DNA from: CAVTZP01 sp963739245
GTDB taxonomy: Bacteria; Chloroflexota; Dehalococcoidia; Dehalococcoidales; BS750m-G39
Length of the DNA: 64,000 bases
Assembly: GCA_963739245.1 (NCBI GenBank)
Contig: CAVTZP010000005.1
Coordinates: 62,001-126,000, forward strand
Reading direction: 5' to 3'
The translations under genes and the position numbers were made by a program. The notes under the pieces were generated by a model, which saw only the letters and a program-made list of their open reading frames with translations, was not told the DNA's origin and made no database searches. This document shows positions 51,467-59,642 of this stretch, piece after piece. How positions within the stretch are numbered: the stretch's first letter is position 1; each line of letters begins with the position of its first letter.

Positions 51467-52267
51467 ATGGTAACTAAAAGCAGGAAGAATATTAAAAAGC
51501 CTAGGCAGCGAAAAGGCTATTCGAACAAGGATATTTACCTGAAACTAGAGAGCGTCGAAAAGAGGATTTATTTTAGTCACCGAACTCAAATACGTATAGG
51601 TCTTTCTGCTGTTGGTATAGCTTTTGTAATTCTCGGTTTAAGCTTATGGTCCGATTTCTTGCAACTAATCGGTATTGATTCGTCACAAGGCTCTATTCTC
51701 CCTATTGGGTACATAATTATGGGAGCTATTACCATGATATGTGCCTACATTGTTACCAGACCAAGGCAAGAAGTAAAAAGGAGGCAAGCAACGGAACTAA
51801 CCGAGCAAGAAATAAGAAAACTTGAAAAGTCAATCGCTACCAATCATGGCAGCTTCTCATTAGGCTTGTTTGCAACTGCACTTTTGGTATATAGCACATC
51901 CGAAGGTTCTGGATGGGTTACGTTCGTCGTTATTGGCGGAATCTTTGTGCTATCTAGTTTGCATTTTTTATGTGCAAACAAATTTATACCTAATAAGAAA
52001 CGACGGAGTATTATAAATACGGCATCTTTTGCAAGAATAAACCACATAGAATGGTTCTTAGGGTTTGTGCCATTTGGAGTAGGTCTTATACAAACAATAC
52101 GACTAGATTGGGCGGCGGTTGTAGGAATAATCTGTATAATTGTTGGATACGCTGTTTTGGCTTATGGCCTAGGTAAATCAATCAGAACAATCAAGGAGGA
52201 GGTTCAAAAAATGGGAAGTAAAGGCAGAAAGAGCATCAAGAAGCCCAAGCAGCCAAAGAAGAAATAG
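51467..52267 (+). CDS. Hypothetical membrane protein with basic termini
   Basis: 266 residues; family not recognised. Six hydrophobic segments (for example IRIGLSAVGIAFVILGLSLW, ILPIGYIIMGAITMICAYIV, FVPFGVGLIQTIRL). The ends are similar Lys-rich stretches: SRKNIKKPRQRK at the N-terminus, GRKSIKKPKQPKKK at the C-terminus. AT-rich compared with nurA/herA. It lies between the NurA and HerA-unit genes, so either it is an insertion or an accessory to them. ATG 51467 after GGGAAGGGAAG. Confidence 0.6.
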   Translation: MVTKSRKNIKKPRQRKGYSNKDIYLKLESVEKRIYFSHRTQIRIGLSAVGIAFVILGLSLWSDFLQLIGIDSSQGSILPIGYIIMGAITMICAYIVTRPRQEVKRRQATELTEQEIRKLEKSIATNHGSFSLGLFATALLVYSTSEGSGWVTFVVIGGIFVLSSLHFLCANKFIPNKKRRSIINTASFARINHIEWFLGFVPFGVGLIQTIRLDWAAVVGIICIIVGYAVLAYGLGKSIRTIKEEVQKMGSKGRKSIKKPKQPKKK

Positions 52268-52273
52268 ATTGGG

Positions 52274-52740
52274 AAACTCTAAATACTAATATCTAAATCC
52301 TAAACGGGTTGAGATGGCTGTGGTTAAAAACCCCAAACAGTATGATTTGGAAGAGCGAACTTTCAGCTTTGCCAAAGAGGTAATAGCGTTTGTAAATATT
52401 CTCCCGAAAACCATAGCAAACCTGGAGATAATCAAGCAGGTTATCAGGTCTTCCGGTTCAGTGGGAGCTAATTACATTGAAGCCAATGAAGCCTTGGGCA
52501 AAAAGGATTTTGCCATGAGGATTAAGATTTGTCGCAAGGAAGCTAAGGAAAGTATGTATTGGCTAAGGCTTATTGAGGCAAGGGGGGAAGACGCGGAAAA
52601 GAGAAGCCAAGCGTTGATTGGCGAAGCTACAGAGCTTATGAAAATATTTGGCTCCATCGTCGGAACTAAAACACTAAATCCGAAATCCTAAATTCTAAAT
52701 ATGTTTAGGATTTAGTGCTTAGATATTAGGATTTGGAAAG
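52274..52740. repeat. Cassette bounded by inverted repeats
   Basis: Left end 52274-52305 (CTAAATACTAATATCTAAATCCTAAAC) and right end about 52703-52738, whose reverse complement reads AAATCCTAATATCTAAGCACTAAATCCTAAAC. The two match at 14 of 15 positions through AATnCTAATATCTAA and again at AATCCTAAAC. Additional AAATCCTAAAtt units lie inside the right end. The cassette holds one gene, the four-helix-bundle protein. Confidence 0.6.
52314..52691 (+). CDS. Four-helix-bundle protein (23S rRNA IVP / TIGR02436)
   Basis: 125 residues. YDLEERTFSFAKEVIAFVNILPKTIANLEIIKQVIRSSGSVGANYIEANEALGKKDFAMRIKICRKEAKESMYWLRLIE is the complete signature of the IVP-like (bAvd-related) four-helix bundles. Members were first seen in intervening sequences of 23S rRNA genes; their function is not known. 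The gene is set in A/T-rich inverted repeats, between two HerA-unit genes. ATG 52314, weak ribosome site GGGTTGAG. No rRNA gene or reverse transcriptase is near. Confidence 0.85.
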   Translation: MAVVKNPKQYDLEERTFSFAKEVIAFVNILPKTIANLEIIKQVIRSSGSVGANYIEANEALGKKDFAMRIKICRKEAKESMYWLRLIEARGEDAEKRSQALIGEATELMKIFGSIVGTKTLNPKS

Positions 52741-52754
52741 GAGGAGGGTAATTG

Positions 52755-53339
52755 GTGGAAAGAGTTGGCGAGGTTATTGAAGCCAGCACGGCGGACTTTG
52801 TTGCCCAGTGCTATGAGCTTTACCAGATTCCGCCACTGGGCAGTCTGGTGAAGACCAAAGACCAGCAGTTTGAGCTGTATGGCATCGTCTATAACGCTGC
52901 CACCACCAGCCTTGAGCCGGGAAGGCGACCAATTGCCCGGGGCAAGGAGGAAAAAACCGAGGAGGAAATCTACCGAACAAGCCCCCAGCTACTGAAACTG
53001 CTTAAAAGCGAGTTCGGGGTGGTGGTGGTGGGGCATAAGGATAATAGCAAGCTGTATCATTACCTCCCACCCACGCCCGCCCGAATCCATAGCTTTGTCT
53101 ACCAGTGCCCGCCGGATGAAGTAAAGGAGTTCAGCCAGTCCTTTGACTTTCTTAATATAATAATAAACGCCCGCCTGCCGGTTTCCACGGAAGAGCTTAT
53201 TGCCGCCGCGCTCCGCCAGATGAGCCAGGTATATGAAGAGCGGCAGACCTTTTTGGTCGCCGCCGGCAAGGAGCTAGCCGTATTGCTCAGCGGCAACCTT
53301 AACCAGCTCAAAGCCATTCTGGGGAGGATTAAGCCATGA
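52755..53339 (+). CDS. HAS-barrel-like partner of HerA
   Basis: About 194 residues. The N-terminus VGEVIEASTADFVAQCYELYQIPPLGSLVKTKDQQFELYGIVYNAATTSLEPGR is like the HAS-barrel found at the start of HerA ATPases and F1 ATPase subunits, then a helical C-terminus (FLNIIINARLPVSTEELIAAALRQMSQVYEERQ). Start GTG 52755 with AGGAGG 7 nt upstream; TTG 52752 is possible. It overlaps HerA by ATGA, so the two are translated together. It probably forms part of, or docks to, the HerA ring. Confidence 0.7.
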   Translation: MERVGEVIEASTADFVAQCYELYQIPPLGSLVKTKDQQFELYGIVYNAATTSLEPGRRPIARGKEEKTEEEIYRTSPQLLKLLKSEFGVVVVGHKDNSKLYHYLPPTPARIHSFVYQCPPDEVKEFSQSFDFLNIIINARLPVSTEELIAAALRQMSQVYEERQTFLVAAGKELAVLLSGNLNQLKAILGRIKP

Positions 53340-54925
53340 CTCAAGAAAATGAGAGGCTTGGGATTGTCGTCTCCGGCTCACTGAATAAAGGGGTGGAGGT
53401 CAGGCTTGATAGCTCAGCCTCGGTGGAGGACATGGTGGTGGGGCGGTTTGTCACTATTGAGGGGCAAAAACGGCGCTTCTTCGGCATGATAAACGATGTC
53501 AGCCTCGGGGTGGCTGACCAGAGGATTTCTCTTACTCCACCCGATGTTACAGATCCCTTTATTGCCGAGGTGATTGCCGGAACCAGCACCTTCGGCACGA
53601 TTCACGTTTCTCCCAGCCTCGTTATCAGTGGCGATGCTGCTGCCATGCTGGAAGGACCCCAGCCGGTCAAGACCATCCCCAGCCATTTCTCGGCGGTAAG
53701 GCTTGCCTCCCAGAGGGATGTTGAGCTTGTCTTTGGCACCGAGGATGAAAAGAGGTTCTTCATCGGCACGCCGCTGGATATGGAGACCAAGGTCTGTCTT
53801 AATTTAGAAGAGTTGGTCAAGCGCTCCAACGGCGTCTTCGGCAAGAGTGGCACGGGCAAGACCTTTCTTACCCGCTTGCTTTTAATTGGCATGCTGCAGA
53901 AGAGGGCGGCGGTAAGTCTGGTCTTTGATATGCATAGTGAGTACGGCTGGGAGAGCCGTGACGAGCGGGGGCGAAAGGTTAAAGCCCTGAAGCAGCTCTT
54001 CTCCTCGCAGGTGGCGGTGTTTACCCTTGATGAAGAAAGCTCGCGGCGCCGGAAGGTGAGCACCGACTTCGTCGTCAGGATAAGCTATGACGAGATAGAG
54101 CCTGAGGACATTGTCCTGCTGCGCCAGACCTTAAATCTGACTGAGCTTGCCGTTGAGGCTGTCTTCCAGCTAGCCGGAAGATTCGGCAGGGGCTGGCTAC
54201 AGAGTACCCTTAATCTGAAAGGCATTGATGGGTTGCCCGAAGGCCTGAACATCCATGAGAGCACCCTTCAGAATCTGCAGCGGGGTCTGGCTACTATCGG
54301 GAGGTTTCCCTTCCTCATGCCCCACGCCCCGGATAATGCCGTTAACCGCATCCTGGAATACCTTGAGCGGGGGACGAATGTTATTCTGGAGTTCGGCCGG
54401 TATACCGATATTACCGCCTATATTCTGGTGGCTAACCTGCTTACCCGCCGCATCTATGCCCGATACCGGGAAGCGATGGAAAGAGCAATAGGCGAGGGCA
54501 CTGCCCCACCACGTCAACTGGTTATAACCATTGAGGAGGCGCACCGCTTCCTCAATCCCGAGGTTTCCAGCCGGACCATCTTCGGCACCATCGCCCGTGA
54601 GATGCGCAAGTATAATGTCACCCTGCTGGTGATTGACCAGAGGCCCAGCGGCATTGACAGCGAGGTTATGTCGCAGATGGGGACGAAGATAACCTGCCTG
54701 CTTGATGATGAGCGGGACGTTGATAGTGTGCTTACCGGGGTGCCCAATAAAAGCGAGCTTAAATCAGTGTTGTCAAAGCTGGAATCCAAGCAGCAGGCGC
54801 TAATCTTCGGTCATGCCGTGCCGATGGCGGTGGTGGTCAGGACAAGGGAGTATGGCTCCGCCCAATCCTACAAGGACTTTATCCCCAAAGAAGCGGAAAA
54901 AGACATTGAAAAGCTGTGGGAATAA
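53336..54925 (+). CDS. HerA-type DNA translocase
   Basis: 529 residues. N-terminal HAS-barrel (LGIVVSGSLNKGVEVRL ... VGRFVTIEGQKRRFFGMI), Walker A GKSGTGKT at 169-176, Walker B LVITIEEAHRF near 400, then FGTIAREMRKYNVTLLVIDQRPSGIDSEVMSQMGTKITC and the arginine-finger region. HerA is a hexameric FtsK-like motor that drives NurA nuclease in DNA-end resection; in bacteria HerA also appears in antiphage systems. Overlaps the partner gene by ATGA. The NurA gene is 2 kb upstream on the same strand. Confidence 0.92.
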   Translation: MTQENERLGIVVSGSLNKGVEVRLDSSASVEDMVVGRFVTIEGQKRRFFGMINDVSLGVADQRISLTPPDVTDPFIAEVIAGTSTFGTIHVSPSLVISGDAAAMLEGPQPVKTIPSHFSAVRLASQRDVELVFGTEDEKRFFIGTPLDMETKVCLNLEELVKRSNGVFGKSGTGKTFLTRLLLIGMLQKRAAVSLVFDMHSEYGWESRDERGRKVKALKQLFSSQVAVFTLDEESSRRRKVSTDFVVRISYDEIEPEDIVLLRQTLNLTELAVEAVFQLAGRFGRGWLQSTLNLKGIDGLPEGLNIHESTLQNLQRGLATIGRFPFLMPHAPDNAVNRILEYLERGTNVILEFGRYTDITAYILVANLLTRRIYARYREAMERAIGEGTAPPRQLVITIEEAHRFLNPEVSSRTIFGTIAREMRKYNVTLLVIDQRPSGIDSEVMSQMGTKITCLLDDERDVDSVLTGVPNKSELKSVLSKLESKQQALIFGHAVPMAVVVRTREYGSAQSYKDFIPKEAEKDIEKLWE

Positions 54926-54936
54926 AAGCTAGCTGC

Positions 54937-55566
54937 CTACAGAGGCTCCAGGCTCCGGACAATGTCATTGAGGTCATTAAACGGCGTACACTTGAGGCCT
55001 ATTTCCCGGCAGCCGTCAAGCATCCCATCCCGGGCGAAGACGTGATGAGCATGAAGTGCCGGGGCGACATCAGACGGACCATTCCCCACATATATTAGCC
55101 GGTGGTCCTGCTTGAGGAAGACTTTGGTATAAGCCTCCTTGAAATTGCTGGCTAGTGGGGTGCTATCCGGACCTATATATTGAACCTTAAGCCCGCGGCG
55201 ATAGAACCAGGTTTTTGCCGCATGTACCTCAATATCTCCCAGGCCGGCATCCTGCAGAATCGCCGCTATATAGAAGTCTAGCCCGTTGCTGACAATGACG
55301 AAGCGAAACCCCCGGCTCCGGCAATAGCTTACCAGCTCTGGAAGCCCGGCACGCAACCTGACCTTGTCCCGGGTAACCTTAAGTAACTCGGCTTTGCTCG
55401 CCTTGACCATGGCGAAGGCTCTGGTATTGAACTCGCCGACAGTTATCTTATGTTCCTTGTAGTGCTCGAGCCATTCTCGCCAATCACCTTGGGCAAAGAC
55501 ATCAAGCAGCATAAAGCTGATATCCTCTTCGGTAATGGTGCCATCAAAATCACACTGGATAATCAT
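54937..55566 (-). CDS. MtnX-like HAD phosphatase
   Basis: 209 residues. The HAD motif I IIQCDFDGTITEEDISFMLLDVF at the N-terminus, FRFVIVSNGLDFYI (motif II), and LIYVGNGPSDVAPALHAHHVFARDG (motif IV) fit the MtnX/SerB-like subfamily, which includes 2-hydroxy-3-keto-5-methylthiopentenyl-1-phosphate phosphatase of methionine salvage. No other salvage gene is present, so the substrate is open. Convergent with herA, 11-nt gap. Confidence 0.82.
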   Translation of the reverse strand: MIIQCDFDGTITEEDISFMLLDVFAQGDWREWLEHYKEHKITVGEFNTRAFAMVKASKAELLKVTRDKVRLRAGLPELVSYCRSRGFRFVIVSNGLDFYIAAILQDAGLGDIEVHAAKTWFYRRGLKVQYIGPDSTPLASNFKEAYTKVFLKQDHRLIYVGNGPSDVAPALHAHHVFARDGMLDGCREIGLKCTPFNDLNDIVRSLEPL

Positions 55567-55591
55567 TTCATCGCCAGTCGCATTATACCTA

Positions 55592-55639
55592 TTAGCGTTA
55601 TAGCAATCAATCTAGTTAGCGTTATAGCAATCAATCTAG
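55592..55639. repeat. 24-bp tandem duplication
   Basis: TTAGCGTTATAGCAATCAAT plus CTAG repeated twice without mismatch. The second copy contains the stop of the HtrA-like gene, so the duplicate lies in its 3' flank. Confidence 0.8.
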
Positions 55640-56797
55640 CGTTTGGCCGCTTTTATGGGTAGTTCTATTTTTGTCCCATCCCGTAGCAGGGTAAGGGTGA
55701 CCTCGTCACCCGGACTGGTATGCTCCCCCAGATAGCAGGTAAGGTCGGCTATATTCCGAACCGGTGTCCCGTTAATCGCAACTATAATGTCATCAACCTT
55801 AATACCGGCAGCCTCAGCCGGGGTAGCCGATATGACCGTCTTAACCAGCGCGCCATTAACTGTTTCCAGATTTCTGGTTTTAGCCGTTTCCGGGGTAAGG
55901 TCAGTTATCTCCACGCCGAGCCACGGGTAGTCAAAAGAGCCCCGCTCAATGAGGGAGAGGGCAACCCTTTTCACCTTGTTTGAGGAAACAGCGTAGTAGA
56001 CCCCGTCTCCGAGCTTGGGGTCAATCCGAGCGACAACCATCCCGATGACCTCTCCTTTAGAGTTAAGAAGAGGGCTGCCGGAGTTGCCGGAATTGATTGC
56101 GGCATCAAACTGGATTATGTTGGCCACCCCCCCCAGGCATAACGTCGTATTTTACTTGTCGGTTTGTTTGGCTAACAATGCCTGAGGTGATAGTCCCCGG
56201 CAGGTCAAAGGGGTCACCGATAACTATAACCGGCTCGCCAACCTCTACCGTGGCGGAGTCCACCAGTGTTAACGCCGGGATAGGCAAACTTTGTTTCAAT
56301 ACCGCAATGTCGCTATATTCGCAGACGCCAACGATACTGGCTAGCGAGGTATGACCATCGAGTGTGATTATATATATCTGGTTTTGCCCTTTCACTACAT
56401 GCTGCGGGGTAAGGATGTAACCCCCGGTATCAAAGGCAAACCCCGAACCGAGCACCTTCTCTCCATCGCTAATCCTGACTACGCCCTGGCTAACCTCCTG
56501 ATATAGCTTGCCGGCATTTATGACCGATTGTTCCATTTCATCAATCTTAATGGCAACACCTTTCAGCTCGTTGTGCAGGGCGCTAATCTTCCCGCTGAGG
56601 TGGAAAGCGTAGGCGCCGAGGGCACCAGCTAAGACCAAGGCGAGGACTAAAACTCCAATAACCGCCTTGTTAGCCACTTTGCTAACTACTTTCTTAAGCC
56701 CCTTCTTAACTGCCTTCTTATTCACCTTGTTAGCCACTTTGCTAACTACTTTCTTAAGCCCCTTCTTAACTGCCTTCTTATTCACCTTATTGACCAT
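55636..56797 (-). pseudogene. HtrA/DegP-like serine protease with PDZ, frameshift at C8 tract
   Basis: 56105-56797 (N-terminal half) and 55636-56127 (C-terminal half) are one gene. Removing one of eight C at 56127-56134 restores MPGGVANIIQFDAAINSGNSGSPL with the catalytic Ser (GNSGSP). The N-terminal basic repeat (two 20-residue copies) precedes a membrane helix (AVIGVLVLALVLAGALGAYAF), then GSGFAFDTGGYILTPQHVV (His) and DIAVLK (Asp). PDZ domain PEAAGIKVDDIIVAINGTPVRN is C-terminal. Restored length is about 385 residues. Probably an anchored quality-control protease outside the membrane. Confidence 0.8.
56665..56788. repeat. Perfect 60-bp tandem repeat in protease gene
   Basis: Two identical 60-nt units (56665-56724 and 56725-56784, with 4 nt of a third). 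They encode two copies of KVNKKAVKKGLKKVVSKVAN. The exact identity, including synonymous sites, points to a recent duplication or an assembly collapse/expansion. Confidence 0.85.
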
Positions 56798-56929
56798 TTA
56801 GCATCTCCTATCTCGTCACTTTATGAGTGCTATTTTGAACCTTTAGCCGAATTTTGGCAATTGCGCCGTTTTGTAGCTTTAGGCTACGATGAAAGTGTAT
56901 AATTAAACCACCGTAGATTGGAAGGGACG

Positions 56930-57331
56930 ATGTATTATTTTGCCTATGTCTCTAATCTTAGTCGTAAGCAGATGTTAGAGCGCTGCCCTGATGCCAAGCC
57001 AAGGTTCACCGCCACCCTCCCCAATTACAAGCTAATATTCACCGGCTGGTCAAGGGAGTGGCATGGTGGGGTTGCCAGCATCAAGCCGCTTAGAGGGGAG
57101 AAGGTTGTTGGTGCTGTCTATGAAATTTCGGAGAGGGATTTGAGGTTACTTGATAAACACGAAGGCTACCCTAGTATCTATAATCGGAGAGAGGTAATTG
57201 TCTTCACCGAGGATAGAGAGCCGGTCAAAGCCGTAACCTATATCAAGGTGGAACAGTCAGAAGAGACCAAACCTTCCTTGGAATACCTGGCTACTATTCG
57301 GCAGGGTTACCGAGATTGGGAAATCACTTAA
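56930..57331 (+). CDS. Gamma-glutamylcyclotransferase-like (AIG2/GGCT) protein
   Basis: 133 residues from ATG 56930. MYYFAYVSNLSRKQMLERCPDAKPRFTATLPNYKLIFTGWS resembles the YGSNL substrate loop of GGCT-fold proteins. VGAVYEISERDLRLLDKHEGYPSIYNRREV holds the catalytic Glu. The usual YGSN is YVSN here. It cyclises gamma-glutamyl peptides in known enzymes, but many family members have other roles. GGAAGGGACG precedes ATG. Confidence 0.82.
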   Translation: MYYFAYVSNLSRKQMLERCPDAKPRFTATLPNYKLIFTGWSREWHGGVASIKPLRGEKVVGAVYEISERDLRLLDKHEGYPSIYNRREVIVFTEDREPVKAVTYIKVEQSEETKPSLEYLATIRQGYRDWEIT

Positions 57332-57357
57332 AATGCCCTGCGCTAACCCATGGAAGT

Positions 57358-57660
57358 TTAGTATCTTCTATCCCTGTCTCCACCAAATCCACCGCCTCCC
57401 CTGCCGCCTCTGTCATCAGAGCGAGGTCGAGCGGCATCAACATTGAGCGCCCGATCCTTTAAAGTCTTCCCGTTAAGAGCAGCGATTGCCGCCTGCCCCT
57501 CGGAGTCTGAAGGCATTTCCACAAACGCAAATCCTTTTGGCCGTCCGCTATACCTGTCAGTTATGATATTCACAGATTCTACCCCTCCAAAAGGGGTAAA
57601 TTCTGCCCGTAGTTCCTCCTCAGTCACATCAAAGGATAGATTACCCACGTAGATTTTCAT
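57358..57660 (-). CDS. RRM-domain RNA-binding protein
   Basis: 100 residues. RNP2 KIYVGNLSF at the N-terminus and RNP1 RPKGFAFVEM near residue 43 define one RRM (residues 1-78). The C-terminal tail DDRGGRGGGGFGGDRDRRY is Gly/Arg-rich (RGG-like). Such bacterial proteins, first known in cyanobacteria, bind RNA and may respond to cold. GAGGAGCAG precedes ATG. It is in line with the Zn-ribbon gene upstream (85-nt gap). Confidence 0.92.
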   Translation of the reverse strand: MKIYVGNLSFDVTEEELRAEFTPFGGVESVNIITDRYSGRPKGFAFVEMPSDSEGQAAIAALNGKTLKDRALNVDAARPRSDDRGGRGGGGFGGDRDRRY

Positions 57661-57745
57661 AATCTGCTCCTCTCCTTTCCTACTTTCCGGTGTTACATCC
57701 GGGTCAGTTGCCCAACCCGGACGTAACTTTGGGGGTTAACCTTGT

Positions 57746-58045
57746 TTATCTACTCGGTCTGACTTTACGGTAGCAATCGCTACAGTACACCGGCTTGTCC
57801 CCACGTGGTTCGAAGGGTACTTCGGTATCCTTGCCGCATTCCGCGCATACTGCGGGGAACATTTGGCGGCGAGAGCTGTAGTTGCTGTTTCCAAAACGCT
57901 CTGACTTCCTTGCTTGGCGACACGAGGGACAACGCTTGGGCTCATTGGTATAGCCCTTGGATTGGAAAAACTCTTGTTCCTCGGCGCTGAAAGTAAAGGT
58001 AGCCCCACAATCAGAACACTGGAGAGACTTTTCTTGGAAGCTCAT
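57746..58045 (-). CDS. Zn-ribbon protein (CxxC-x17-CxxC type)
   Basis: 99 residues. Two metal sites: LQCSDCGATFTFSAEEQEFF ... RCPSCRQAR (first ribbon) and AVCAECGKDTEVPFEPRGDKPVYCSDC (second, CxxC-x17-CxxC). Members are common in Chloroflexota and anaerobes, function unknown; likely RNA or protein binding. GAGAGGAGGTCATCC precedes ATG. It is upstream of the RRM gene, same strand, perhaps one operon. Confidence 0.87.
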   Translation of the reverse strand: MSFQEKSLQCSDCGATFTFSAEEQEFFQSKGYTNEPKRCPSCRQARKSERFGNSNYSSRRQMFPAVCAECGKDTEVPFEPRGDKPVYCSDCYRKVRPSR

Positions 58046-58232
58046 TGGATGACCTCCTCTCTTTTAAATTTTAGTTAGAGTTCGGTCATCCAATACTTAA
58101 GTGGTTTGCAGTGACTTAAAAAGCTTGTAATAACCTAAGCTGTAACTATTGACTATTATACACTAAAGGGAACCACTTTGCAAATTGAGTTCAAGTCCAC
58201 CCTGCCTGCGACGTTACTTTTTTGTAAAATAC

Positions 58233-59618
58233 TTACTTGTGCGCTCTACCTCTGGCGATAGAGGCAAAAATACCGGCAAAACAAAGAACCGCAGAGATGG
58301 AGAAAGCTGTTTTCATACTTTTTAGGAAAAGCGGGTAGTATTCGGGGGTTATCTGAACCCTCCCGATGTACGAGGCAAAGAGCAGCAAGGCTATCCCCAT
58401 GCTAAGAGCCTGCCCGGTCAATCTCATAGTACCGAGCATACCCGATGCCACTCCATAGAACTTGCTTTCCACCGAGCACATCACGGCATTGGTATTTGGC
58501 GAGGAGAAAAAACCAAACCCGAGGCCCAGAATAACTAGGCTAACGAGGATAAAATAAAGACCAGTATCACTGCCCAGGAAGGCCAGCATCGCCAGTCCGG
58601 CGGTTGTCAGCGCCATACCTATTGATGCCACGATGCGCGGCTCAATTCTATCAGAGAGACCGCCAGCAATCGGGGAGCAAATAACCATTATTACTGGCTG
58701 GGCTATTAGAATCAGACCGGCATGTTCCGGGGTAAACCCTTTTACGTACTGCAGGTAAAGACTCAAGAGGAAAGCAACGGCGAAGGTGGCGCTATAGTTG
58801 ATTAGCGCTGCCAGATTAGAAAAAGCGAAGACGGTGTTATTTCTGAAAAACCCGATGTTGAATACGGGATGTTCCTGCCTCATTTCCCATCTCACAAAGG
58901 CTATAAGCCCAAGCACACCGAGAATGATGAGCCAGATACCCCATAGCGACGGCAATACGGAAAAGGCGTAGATTATGGCCACCAGCGCCAGGCTATAGAT
59001 TATCGAGCCCACGTAATCAAACCTCTCTCCCTTAGCCTCCGCCCACTCTCCCTTCAGTTTCCCAAAAACCACTGCGATAATTATTAGTCCCAGAAGAGCA
59101 TTGAGAAGGAAAATGCTTCTCCAGCCCAAATAGCCGGTCAGAAGGCCACCGACCAGTGGTCCTACCGATAGCCCGGCGTAAACCGCTGCCGCGTTTATTC
59201 CCAAGACTCGGCCCCTCTCATGGGCCGGAAATACTGACGTTAGAATCGCCACCCCCGTCCCAAAAATCATGGCACCACCAAGCCCCTGCAGGGCACGGAA
59301 TACAATAAGCCACTCTCCGGAGTTCGAAGTGGCACCAAGGATTGAGGCAATGACATCGATTATTATGCCGAACTGGAAAATCATTTTCCGGCCGCGGATA
59401 TCGGCAATCCGCCCGAAGGGCACGAGAAATACAGCCGCTGCCAGCAGGTAAGCGGTAGCCACCCAGCTCAATTCCACGGCATTTAACGATAGCTGTATGC
59501 CAATCGTGGGAAGGGCAATATTGACCGAAGACGATGTAAAAGGAGTAAGGAACGAACTCATAGTGGCAATGAGTAATACCACACCCTTGATACCACCGGT
59601 TGTCGTATTGTTCTTCAT
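58233..59618 (-). CDS. MFS transporter (DHA2, EmrB/QacA-like)
   Basis: 461 residues with about 14 membrane segments. LPTIGIQLSLNAVELSWVATAYLLAAAVFLVPFGRIADIRGRKMIF holds motif A; VFRALQGLGGAMIFGTGVAIL is motif B/D1; GPLVGGLLTGYLGWRSIFLLN is motif C of the 14-TM drug:proton antiporters. It probably exports drugs or other amphiphiles by proton exchange. It follows the large HdrA-type gene by 24 nt in the same direction; the pair may be co-transcribed. Confidence 0.93.
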   Translation of the reverse strand: MKNNTTTGGIKGVVLLIATMSSFLTPFTSSSVNIALPTIGIQLSLNAVELSWVATAYLLAAAVFLVPFGRIADIRGRKMIFQFGIIIDVIASILGATSNSGEWLIVFRALQGLGGAMIFGTGVAILTSVFPAHERGRVLGINAAAVYAGLSVGPLVGGLLTGYLGWRSIFLLNALLGLIIIAVVFGKLKGEWAEAKGERFDYVGSIIYSLALVAIIYAFSVLPSLWGIWLIILGVLGLIAFVRWEMRQEHPVFNIGFFRNNTVFAFSNLAALINYSATFAVAFLLSLYLQYVKGFTPEHAGLILIAQPVIMVICSPIAGGLSDRIEPRIVASIGMALTTAGLAMLAFLGSDTGLYFILVSLVILGLGFGFFSSPNTNAVMCSVESKFYGVASGMLGTMRLTGQALSMGIALLLFASYIGRVQITPEYYPLFLKSMKTAFSISAVLCFAGIFASIARGRAHK

Positions 59619-59642
59619 TTCACCCGAATATGCTCAAGAGAA

